A stretch of 23,230 bases of DNA from Larix sibirica (taxonomy: Eukaryota; Streptophyta; Pinopsida; Pinales; Pinaceae), in contig NWUY0305071836.1 in NCBI GenBank assembly GCA_004151065.3, positions 1 to 23,230 of the forward strand, in the 5' to 3' direction. Below the pieces are notes generated by a model. The model did no database searches, had not been told where the DNA came from, and saw nothing but the letters and a program-made list of their open reading frames with translations. A program made the position numbers and the translations under genes. Below are positions 11,101-18,639 of the stretch, piece by piece (position 1 is the first letter of the stretch; every line of letters begins with the position of its first letter).

Positions 11101-11255
11101 GTGCCACTCCAACTGATGATGGTGGGGTTGCTTGTCGTTCTGCTGCTAAGAATTATTCAACTGCTCTTTCAACTGCTTGGAATTATGCTCCTTCAAATAT
11201 CCTGGGAATTAAGATTATGTTTATAATAACGGGTTCAACTTATGCTCCTTCAACT
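8131..11255 (+). repeat. Main GGTTCAACTG-family array, block D, about 3.1 kb
   Basis: The array is built from degenerate triplet words. TTCAACTG occurs about 19 times exactly, with many one-base variants (TTCAACCG, TTCAATTG, TTCGACTG, TTAAACTG), interspersed with CCTGGGAATGA, GCTTATT and GGTGTTGATGGG. No constant unit length is obvious; distances between core words vary widely. The codon TCA of the core word keeps one reading phase for long stretches: 12 of 14 instances between 8913 and 9756, 11 of 11 between 10367 and 10850, and 5 of 5 between 11157 and 11250. In that frame the peptide is Gly, Ser, Thr, Ala, Asn and Asp-rich but has stops. The neighbouring frame is Leu, Val and Met-rich. I see no start signal, conserved domain or RNA element. 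A fossil repeat protein and a 3n satellite are both possible. Confidence 0.85.
8881..9579 (+). other. Longest open frame in the window (232 codons), probably not a gene
   Basis: This frame lies entirely inside the main repeat array and reads the hydrophobic register of the GCT/GGT/ACT triplets, giving a peptide dominated by Leu, Val, Met and Ile. A short polar stretch occurs around 9180-9280, where the array shifts phase. It would score as a multi-span membrane protein, but the same composition appears in every block of this family on either strand, broken at different points. No homologous family is recognisable. I judge it a fortuitous frame. Confidence 0.15.
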
Positions 11256-11307
11256 ATCAGCATATAGTACAGCTCCACCTGGCATTGCCTCTTGGGGTCG
11301 ACTACCA

Positions 11308-11375
11308 ACTATCGGCACCTTTTGGCAGCTTTATACTTGGCACTGAGTATAGGTTCGTGCACTGACAAGAGCTTC
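11308..11375 (+). repeat. Dispersed repeat, copy 1 (partner at 15540-15655)
   Basis: The 20 bases at 11308-11327 (ACTATCGGCACCTTTTGGCA) match 15540-15559 with three substitutions. TACTTGGCAC at 11334-11343 recurs at 15592-15601, and GCACTGACAAGAG at 11359-11371 recurs exactly at 15639-15651. The order and orientation are the same, but the spacing is larger in the second copy. It lies immediately after the 3' end of the main array. Confidence 0.7.
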
Positions 11376-11459
11376 TAAGCGATGAGTATCCGGCCCATAG
11401 CAAACCCAATAAACCTAGTGAGTTCCTCTCCCCCTACATTGTGAAACGTGTTAAAATGG

Positions 11460-12060
11460 CATTTTTATGGGAGTAAACCCATTGATCTTTCTTTTTCTAT
11501 GGCAGACAGTGAGTGACGGTTCTAGGTCTAAGGTAAGGGATAAGCCCATGCCGGTGCTTATAATCGAAGGGCTATGTAGCTACAAAGATTAATTAAGAAT
11601 TGGTATAGGGAGAACAAGTGCTATTTATTGGGTAAATAGTTTGTGTGGAAGGTTGTTGTTAATAGGTACCCCCGTCATAGGTGTTCCTGGGTGAAGGGAA
11701 TAGGTTGGGCAGCACTAAATATCCTTCCTAGGTTGAAGGGTCAAAGGTTAATAGAAGCCCCCCCTACTGGGATTATATGGGTTGGAAAGTAAAGACTCCC
11801 TCTCCTAGGGTGAAGGTATAAAGGGAAGGGTAAGCTTGGATCATCATATAATCCGGTGCTTATAATCGAAGGGTTCATAGCATGCCATACTTACAGTCTT
11901 CCTGACTAGTGTAAGGGACAGCACTCTACTAAGTAGGGTTATATAGTTAAAGTAAATAGAATTGGTGGGTGCCCAGCCGGGGTTGTAACAGTTCAATAAA
12001 GGTAAGGTAGTCAAAGGTTAATAGCAATAAAAGAGTGCCTAGCAACTAAGTATTCCATAA
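11460..12060 (+). repeat. Cluster of dispersed direct repeats
   Basis: The 21-mer at 11551-11571 recurs exactly at 11853-11873, and the 15-mer at 11740-11754 recurs exactly at 12010-12024. The segment 11513-11564 is related to 1641-1692. CTCCTAGGGTGAAGG and GGGTAAGC words recur throughout. No gene is recognisable. The doubled 21-mer and 15-mer, about 302 and 270 bases apart, suggest an old duplication of about 300 bases that has since diverged around these words. Confidence 0.65.
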
Positions 12061-12839
12061 AAAAGTGATAGGTTGGGAAGCCCGTGCGTGCAATATATCC
12101 CTCCGTTAAGATCTGTTCGCTGCTTCTTTTCGCTATAGATATAGTGGCTGGCCTCCTCGACCATGAACTCCGAGCACCCATTATCGCTTTCACCCCTGAG
12201 AACCTGAAAGCCACTGGGATAATAACTATACAGCAGCGGCTTTCTCCTTACTACCTGCCCGCTTTATCCTTGAATAGTACCAGGAGGGAAAAGAAAGTAG
12301 CCATACCCGGAGGACACAGAAAACACAAGGACCCGGTTTCTTTATGTATTCTGTAGCCAGCCCCAACAGCCTCATTGCTTTTACTTTTTGTATAGTATCA
12401 ATATATAAAGTTTCCGCACACCTTACAGGGGCCTTGGATACTCATTTCACTCCGCCTTGTCACTTTTACTTGGGAATTGCCTTGGGAAATCAGAAGGGCC
12501 TACTCTGGTAACCTATGCATCTGATATAAACCCTCGCACCTGAAATTGAACCTTTTGAATCCCTAGAACCTCCATATAGCATTCCACCTCAATTTTACTA
12601 CTCAACACCTGATTGGACTTTAACACAAGCCAGGAATACTACAGAATATGCCGTAACCTGGTGGGAGCAAACCAAGGGGTGAGCTTGTCTTTGTTTCCCG
12701 AATCTTTCTTTTACCCTTGAGGAGAAACCTTACCTTATTCTGTTCGATGGTACAAGTCCAATGTATCTTGCCTTTACCTACTTCCTACAGCTACTCACGC
12801 TTCACGCCCCCATCTGGAATGAGCACCGATAACTGAGAC
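12061..12839. other. Unassigned stretch, no gene seen
   Basis: A 90-codon plus-strand frame (12084-12356) has a hydrophobic patch near its start but no recognisable domain. An overlapping 67-codon minus frame lies at 12011-12214. Neither has a neighbour or motif that supports a coding call. Confidence 0.35.
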
Positions 12840-12975
12840 AGAAAAGTAGCCTGGTTCAAATAGTAGTAGCCCTGGGTTCCAATAGCCCGGTCCAAATAGC
12901 CTGGTTCAAAGAGGAACTCTAAAGATTGAAGCCCTGGTAGAAAAATCCTTCTTCAAATAGAATTACAATAAGGAG
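12840..12975 (+). repeat. Degenerate GCCTGGTTCAAATAG repeat
   Basis: Words of the form GCC(T/C)GGT(T/C)CAAATAG recur, for example near 12851, 12873, 12887 and 12900, with looser copies to about 12965. A second small patch with the same vocabulary (GCCTTGTTCAAATAG, then TTTGGTTCAG and GCCCTGGTTACAAGAG) lies at about 14645-14692. This is another eroded short-repeat family, distinct from the GGTTCAACTG arrays although it shares GGTTCAA. Confidence 0.55.
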
Positions 12976-13066
12976 TACAAGAGAGCCTGGTCATTTAGAG
13001 CGCTACCAAAACAACAGATTCTTCCCGCGCACGGAAGTAATATATATTTACACCCCATCCCGCCAC

Positions 13067-13178
13067 AAAGGAGATTGCAAAATGGCGACCTATTTATTGA
13101 ATAAAGAGAGGTGCTCTCTCTTCCCTCGACCATTTACACTATCACAACGAGTGCTACTTATAACGGGCAATCTCCTTT
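13067..13178. repeat. Perfect 12-bp inverted repeat with an 88-base interior
   Basis: The left arm AAAGGAGATTGC (13067-13078) is the exact reverse complement of the right arm at 13167-13178. The interior contains GAGAGGTGCTCTCTC, itself a small hairpin-forming stretch. The overall shape resembles a tiny terminal-inverted-repeat element or a recombination remnant. I did not see a convincing target-site duplication. Confidence 0.55.
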
Positions 13179-13976
13179 ATAGTAAAGCTCCCTGCTATCG
13201 AACTAGTAACATGGAAAGATGAGGACGGACCTTTTTCACTTCGGTCCGGCATAAGACCACCTGTAATGTTATGAAAAGAGCGGGTCAGACTTCATTTTAT
13301 ACTACCTCCTAGGGTAAGGCTTTCTATTATAATATAATAAATTCGGGGCACTACTCCCTCTTCAGTGCGATTTCAAGACAGATCGGATATCCCTTGTACG
13401 ATGTATCTGTACAATGCAAATTTTAGAAATGCGGATTTCTATTACTTATGTTGCATCTGAAGTGTCAGGTTAAAACCACCACGAACAAAGGAACCTTCGT
13501 TCAACTCCCGTATCAGTGACATACAGATAAACTTAGATTTTTGCTTATTCATAAAGGTTTCTCTATGTTAGGCAGGCTGCCTTCGATCGCTTTCGACGCT
13601 TGCTGGGTGGGAGAGGAACCGAGGATTGGTTGAAACCGGGGCTTAACGAAAGAACCCGCCCGACGAAGAAAGATCTTTGCACGAGGATATAGGTAACAGT
13701 TAGGTGAAAACGTTTAGGTAGTTGTGGCTAGATAGAGTTTGCAACAACATTTGGCTAGACGTTAGGCTGGCTTGACAAACCCACCAAACGAAAGAGATTA
13801 CATTCCCCATGTTCCCCACCAGAAGAGAGAGCCAGGTTGCCCAGATGAACAGAGAGTGTTTAAGTTGTTACCTTATATCCTTGGGAAAAAGGAAATTAGT
13901 GACATAATATAATTATGTTGATTCAACATTCGGGGGAGCAGCAGAGTTCAATGTTAAGGAGGTTAAGGAGCTAAGT
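13179..13976. other. Unassigned stretch with one compact hairpin
   Basis: No gene is recognisable. CGGACC (13226-13231) and GGTCCG (13243-13248) form a six-base stem with an 11-base loop. A stretch near 13600-13617 (GGGTGGGAGAGGAACCGAG) is close to the reverse complement of 1213-1231, so it is a possible diverged inverted dispersed repeat. Confidence 0.35.
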
Positions 13977-14312
13977 TCAGTCCAATTTATTGATGATGGA
14001 TTTGAAAGAGGCAGGGTTAGATGCACCCAAAGAGAACAGGTTTCTTATCTTGTTTCTTAAGCTGCTGGCCGGGATCATCAGTCGCCAAAGGTCTTGTCTG
14101 CGAAGGTGGGATACTTTCCGGGTTACCACTTGGCCTCCTTGTGATGGTGCGTGGTTGATTGCTATCGCTTGTCGGTGAAGGAAGGAAGAATATATAGAAA
14201 TCCCAGGACTTAACAGGACGGCACAGTTACATGAACCCATCAGTGGAAAGAAATAGCAGAGCCCACAGCTGAGTCCACAGCAGCACAGAGCCACAGCAGG
14301 CAGAGGAGGCAT
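13977..14312 (-). other. 111-codon open frame, coding status doubtful
   Basis: This minus-strand frame starts with ATG and has a Cys/Leu-rich hydrophobic N-terminal region of about 40 residues. It ends in a more polar region. I recognise no domain or family. The plus strand is also open for 62 codons over part of the same interval (13990-14178), which lowers the weight of either frame. The interval includes a segment (14054-14113) duplicated at 16952-17009, a further sign that this is repeat-bearing spacer DNA. Short anonymous ORFs are common in plant mitochondrial spacers. Confidence 0.15.
14054..14113 (+). repeat. Dispersed repeat, copy 1 (partner at 16952-17009)
   Basis: TTCTT(A/T)AGCTGCTGGCCGGGA is shared at 14054-14074 and 16952-16972 with one mismatch. 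Similarity then continues more weakly through CAGTC, AGG and TCTGC-AAGTGG words. The copies are direct and about 2.9 kb apart. Confidence 0.6.
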
Positions 14313-14640
14313 CAGATAGACAGCAAGTAAGTTTCGGGTTCATCAGAGAGAATATAACAGAGCGAATCACTTTTGTTAGTCCGAGAGAAGCTGACTGAGC
14401 CTGGATAGGACCTGGAAGCCGTGTTAGATCAGTAAATAAACAACGATCCGTGCGTGCTGGGCCTATTATTCTACTCCTTATTCTCTTCCTACTTCTACTT
14501 ATTATCCTCCCTCTCCCTACTTCTACTAATAAATACTCCCTCTACTCAACGCTCCCTCCTCCTTCCTATACTGCTCGCTACTGCCCGCATCACCAGGAAC
14601 GAGCAACAGTAAAGGATTAGCACCGGTAACAGAAAATAAG
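14313..14640. other. Unassigned stretch with a pyrimidine-rich CTACT tract
   Basis: From about 14465 to 14582 the plus strand is strongly pyrimidine-rich, with degenerate CTACT, CTCCCTC and CCTACTTCTACT words; the last occurs twice, near 14489 and 14517. It looks like a decayed short tandem repeat. No gene or RNA is recognisable. Confidence 0.45.
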
Positions 14641-14866
14641 CAGGAGCCTTGTTCAAATAGATTTGGTTCAGATTGCCCTGGTTACAAGAGGGAGGAAGGA
14701 GAACCCCGTTGAAATAAAGAGTAACCCCTCATAGTTCGTAGCCTTACAGGAGGCGGTCATTTACAATAAGAGGTTGCCGATTCAGGTTGCAGGGAGTTTT
14801 TTCACTTTTGGATTTGACCCGCATTGCTTCCCCATTAAGCCCTGTTATCACTTGACGATGCTCAAA

Positions 14867-14908
14867 CACTTGGCTAGGATCACTTGGCTAGGATCACTTG
14901 GCTGGGTC
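14867..14908 (+). repeat. 14-bp tandem repeat, three copies
   Basis: CACTTGGCTAGGAT occurs at 14867-14880 and 14881-14894 exactly, followed by CACTTGGCTGGGTC at 14895-14908 with two changes. An open frame of 93 codons (14774-15055) reads through it, but I see nothing that supports it as a gene. Confidence 0.8.
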
Positions 14909-15144
14909 TACTACCTTGGCGCGCCATCCCTATTGTCTGTACCGTCTGCGGTACCAGCCCTCTCTGGGATTTGTGTTATCAATCAAGAAGTATCCAGCAT
15001 ACCTTCCCCTACTCCCGGGGCTATGGGCTTACTGGCTGTCAGTGCCCTCTTGTAAATGATCCTCCTAAATGGGTGCATTATAAATAATGATTGCCATGAC
15101 ATCAAGTTTAATTAGTAACTTGTGTTCTGCGTTGGTGAGTAAGT

Positions 15145-15275
15145 TTGAGGTCTAGGTTAGAGGGTACAGCTCGAGGTTCGAGGTTTAGAGTTCGGGGGTG
15201 CTATGGTTCCTCCCTCCGTGGAGGGTTTCTATTTCGAGGTCGAGGAAGAGGTATAGCTCGAGGGCTAAGGTTTGT
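15145..15275 (+). repeat. Degenerate GAGGTTCGAGG repeat
   Basis: GAGGTTCGAGGT, GAGGTCTAGGTTAGAGG, AGCTCGAGG (twice) and CGAGGTCGAGGAAGAGG words follow each other. GGTA(C/T)AGCTCGAGG occurs near 15163 and 15251. A small perfect hairpin, CCCTCC at 15212-15217 and GGAGGG at 15220-15225, interrupts the patch. It is one of several unrelated eroded short-repeat families in the window. Confidence 0.6.
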
Positions 15276-15469
15276 TATTTTGAGGATTGAGGGCGCCTCT
15301 AAAGATTATACCTCGTATTGGGACGTGATATAAATTCAATATAAAGAAAGCAAAGCATCGAGTGCGTCGACTCTTGGATTTAGTACCGGCATTGGCACGT
15401 GGGATCAAATATTTATTGGGATCAAGTATCAGATCGACTGCATCAAAAACTAGCGGCTATCAGCAATGA

Positions 15470-15770
15470 GAAAATAAAAGTACTCCCTACTGGCAATGAC
15501 AACAGGCTATCAACACTGACCTTCAGTAAACGACTACGGACTATAAGCACCTTTGGGCATTTATGATTGGCTATGATCGACTGGCACTTAGTACTTGGCA
15601 CCGACCAGAGGTTCTTCATTCACTGACTGATGAGAGCTGCACTGACAAGAGTTTTATGCACTTACTAGAGCCTTCTTGCTGCAATGCCCTTAATTCTACG
15701 ACTATCGACTCTGCAGCAGCTCAGGCAAAGATAACTGGCAATCCGCTATGACTATCGGTAATGATTGTTA
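15470..15770 (+). repeat. Degenerate CTATC/GGCAATGACTGGC repeat, includes partner of 11308-11375
   Basis: Words such as ACTGGCAATGAC, GGCTATCA, ACTATCGGTAATGA, CGACTATCGAC and CACTGACTGATGAG recur over about 300 bases. The segment 15540-15655 is the diverged second copy of the repeat at 11308-11375. The 62-codon frame at 15563-15751 is a by-product. The extra CACTGACTGATGAGAGCT between the shared words suggests local tandem expansion in this copy. Confidence 0.6.
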
Positions 15771-16174
15771 TCTTTCAATGATCGACTAAGATTTTTACTC
15801 TGATCTATGGCAATTACTTCAGGCAACGATTGACTATGTCGTCGGGCTGCTAATTGTATGTAATAATATGATCTTTCAATGTGTTGTAAAGCATAGTAAT
15901 TCCTTCCATCCATTTGAGGTAGGAACTTTGTGTTCCGCATATGTAAGCGAGGTAGGGATTTGAAACTATATCTGAGTATGATAAAACGGGTGGATATTCT
16001 TAAATGGGTTCCTTGCCAATGGCTCAGCTCAGCTATCATAGAGAGATAAGCCCTAAAAAGGCCTGGTTTAGTAATAATAAAATGAACTTGAAGTGCCTGG
16101 ATGGAGTGGACGCGGCCCCCTAGATTTAGCAAAATGAAAATACTAAATGCAACTGTTTTCATTGCTATAATCAA
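15752..16174 (-). other. 140-codon open frame, coding status doubtful
   Basis: This is the longest open frame outside the repeat arrays. It starts with a short hydrophobic segment of about 17 residues followed by a Gly-Gly-Arg stretch, which superficially resembles a signal peptide. The rest is basic and Tyr/Ser-rich with no domain I recognise. Its 3' end runs into the degenerate repeat at 15470-15770. The 104-codon frame at 16143-16457 lies directly upstream on the same strand and overlaps it by 32 bases in another frame. One frameshifted gene, two chance frames or a chimeric mitochondrial ORF are all possible; chance frames seem most likely. Confidence 0.2.
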
Positions 16175-16457
16175 AGCGAATATCTTGCCAGCCCCTATCC
16201 ATATAGCAAGTTCTCAATAATATATCCAGCGGCATCCAACCTGCCATTTCTTCCTTCCCCCAGCTGGGTGGATCCTCCAAGCGAGTAGCGAGAGGTCTAC
16301 GGGACAAGTAGGTATTGATCTCGATCAGCGTTGGTACCACCCTATATCGGCAACACATACCTCCTTTCATTGGCGCTTCATACCCCTGTTGTGTAACCAT
16401 TGTATTGTATCGTATTGTTAAGTGAAGGGGGTAAGGTGACTCGTAAGTAACAACCAT
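16143..16457 (-). other. 104-codon open frame, coding status doubtful
   Basis: This frame lies upstream of and overlaps the 140-codon minus-strand frame. Its peptide is mixed in character, with several Cys, Tyr and Trp residues and no recognisable domain or membrane segment. Unlike most of the window it does not lie in an obvious short-repeat patch. No homologue is recognised. Confidence 0.15.
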
Positions 16458-16479
16458 GTCTTCTCACTGTCTTTCAATG

Positions 16480-16640
16480 AGTACTCGATGTGTAACTCTA
16501 CATCTAAATGTGTATCCGTGTGATTATGTCCCCCCTTCCCTGTGAATTAGTCCCCTGTGTATAAGTTTCTGTAACCCGTAGCCCCCTGTTATTAGGCCCT
16601 CCTTGTGAGTAGCTTTATTAAATCCTGTTCCGTATAAATT
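16480..16640 (+). repeat. Degenerate CCCCTGTGTATAAGT-type repeat
   Basis: Words CCTGTGAATTAGTCC, CCCTGTGTATAAGT, GTAGCCCCCTGTTATTAGGCCC and CTTGTGAGTAG follow each other, together with TGTGTAACTC and TGTGTATCCGTGTG just before. This looks like an eroded tandem repeat of about 20-30 bases. It holds no open frame or RNA feature. Confidence 0.45.
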
Positions 16641-17700
16641 GGTAAGACTGCCACCGCTCAAGCTGTCATTTGTCCGTCCATTGGACGGGCGCCTCTATCT
16701 GCTGCCGATGTGTGCAATCAGTGACTAAGCGGTGCCACTTCCGTTGTACCCCCTCTGTCCAATTAATAAATAACAAAGCAAGAGGCCTTCTCTTGCCACC
16801 TCACCAATGGGAGACCTTCCCAAAGGAGCATTTTGACGAACGAACAGGAGCAGAGTGTGTCAGGTTGTTAGGCGGCGGGTCGACGGACGGATCAAGCCGT
16901 GGGATTGAGTGAGTGAATATAAGTATCTTATCTGCTGGGTGGTGGCTGGGGTTCTTTAGCTGCTGGCCGGGAGCAGTCAACAGAGGAGGTGGTTTCTGCA
17001 AAGTGGATTCATAGAGCGAGGTTTACTACAACCGTGTTAAAATAAGTATATTTATGTAAAAAATAATACCTCATCCCCAGTGCGAGAGTGAGAGAGATAA
17101 AAAGGTGGACACGGAATTAGCTTTTCGCGTTTTCACTTATATAATAGCAATTAAGAAGTAGTTGTGTAAGTTTAGTCATCTATTTACCGAAGAATATATG
17201 ACCTTACCTATAATACCCTATAACAAACCTTGCCGAACTACACCTTCCCTCTGACAGAGCCAGTTCGCCATACATATTTCTTTTAGTTAAACATACATCA
17301 ACGGAGTGCCAGCGTGTCTTAAGAGTGCTATTTTCCCGTTGTTTATCTGCCTATTGTGAGTAGTGACATCGAAAGCTCGCGGCCCCTCTGCTCTGGTGGA
17401 TGAGGTGCGAAGCCGCTCGACCAAAGGGAGAGGAGCGGAGTCACTTCCCAAAAGAGTTTAAGGTATAGTGAAAAAATTATATGAAAATAAGGTGCGTAGC
17501 TCTTTCCCGACAAAGGAGGGGAAGGAATAAAAGTAAAAATTGCTAATATATGTGTTATTTTTTCGCATAGATTCTTCAATTAGTCATTAAATTTCAATTA
17601 TTATAACCTCTCATCTCGCCTCAGCTCAGAACCAGAAACGGAATCATAAAGCGGAATTGGTTATTTGCCATCTACCCTTACTTGCACAGCAGCTGTTCGA
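16641..17700. other. Unassigned stretch, no gene seen
   Basis: It includes the second copy of the 14054-14113 repeat at 16952-17009. Open frames of 66-80 codons on both strands (16670-16912 +, 16801-17001 -, 17343-17579 -) overlap or lack any motif. The sequence around 17370-17440 is purine/pyrimidine-skewed, as is common in plant mitochondrial spacers. Confidence 0.35.
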
Positions 17701-17834
17701 CCTTTATCCGCAAAAGGATAAGCCAGCAAGGAAAGTCCCGCTGGTTCTTTTATTTGTTGGATCAGCCGGGTTGAATGGGACGCTCCAGCCAGGGAAATAG
17801 AAGTAATTAATAGATGGGTACGCGGTCAGGCTTG

Positions 17835-17856
17835 CTCTTTCCCGTCCGGGAAAGAG
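17835..17856. repeat. Near-palindromic hairpin with a 10-bp perfect stem
   Basis: CTCTTTCCCG (17835-17844) and CGGGAAAGAG (17847-17856) are perfect complements separated by two bases, so a nine-base stem with a four-base loop is realistic. It is the strongest compact hairpin I found. A second, weaker one (TTATCC 17704-17709 with GGATAA 17716-17721) lies 120 bases upstream. In plant mitochondria such stem-loops can protect or process transcript ends, but no gene is present here to attach it to. Confidence 0.6.
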
Positions 17857-18639
17857 TTGGTCCAGTGAGAATAGCAATGAAAGAGACCAGCCGGGTATGG
17901 AGGGGGAAAAGGAAGAACCTTTGGTCCGGCCCCAGGAGGAAATAAAAAGAGAAGTTTTGGGTTGGGATGCGAATCAAGTTATATAGGTATGAACCGGCCC
18001 GAGATAATACTAAGCGGGTCAACATGAGTCTGCCGATGATATACTAAACAAGTGCATCGTAAGTAACGCATTATCATTCAAATTTAGTAACTCCTGTTCC
18101 GTAGGGGTGCGTTGGCTGGTCGTTCTCTCTCTTGCTGTTGCATAAAGTAGATCCTGCCGTCCCGCCTTAAATAATAATATATGGGGAGTTATTTAGCTAG
18201 TGAAAGGGTGGCGTAAGGGAAGAAAGGAAAGCCCTAACTTTCACTAATTCTATTTCTTGGGCTGAAAGTAAAGATCACCTGGGCTTGAACTAAAGCCTAG
18301 TGCGCGGCTCGCTACGCTCAACAGAGGTCCGCCTTTTCACTACCTTTCTTTATCTACCACTGAAGCAGATTCAACAACTATATACTTTATATTGAACTGT
18401 CCTATATTGATTTCACTAACATTCTGGATCACTAACATCTCAACTCCTGTAGCAATAATGCCGTCATCCTAGATTAGCCTATGTGAAACTATGCTAACAG
18501 GAAGCAGACACTTTAACACTGCCTGGATGCTTTCCGTGCTTTAGCCTTCGTCTCTTCCACCAATAATCAAAGTATAGCTGGCTTTTACTCTAGTGACATC
18601 ACTTCTGATGCCTTTGCCCCCGAGGGTCTATATATTTAT
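17857..18639. other. Unassigned stretch with a 9-bp inverted repeat
   Basis: TAGTGAAAG (18198-18206) and CTTTCACTA (18238-18246) form a perfect nine-base stem around a 31-base interior, and a few more G-C pairs can form inside. Otherwise no gene is recognisable. A 72-codon minus-strand frame (17807-18025) has no known motif and contains the hairpin at 17835-17856. Confidence 0.4.

Noticed and set aside
8131-11255. Possible CRISPR array
   Set aside because: The repeats are short, diverged and irregularly spaced, and there are no constant spacers or cas-like genes. The window is otherwise plant-like.
8131-11255. Possible bacterial Gly/Asn-rich repeat protein (for example PPE/MPTR-like or collagen-like)
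   Set aside because: The composition is only loosely similar. There is no regular pentapeptide or Gly-x-y pattern, and several stops and phase shifts interrupt it.
13977-14312. Protein-coding gene for the 111-codon minus-strand frame
   Set aside because: The opposite strand is also open in the same place, part of it is a dispersed repeat, and no domain is recognisable. I kept it only as a doubtful open frame.
15145-15190. tRNA T-arm-like GAGGTTCGAGG
   Set aside because: It repeats several times as part of a short-repeat patch, and no acceptor or anticodon stem can be built around it.
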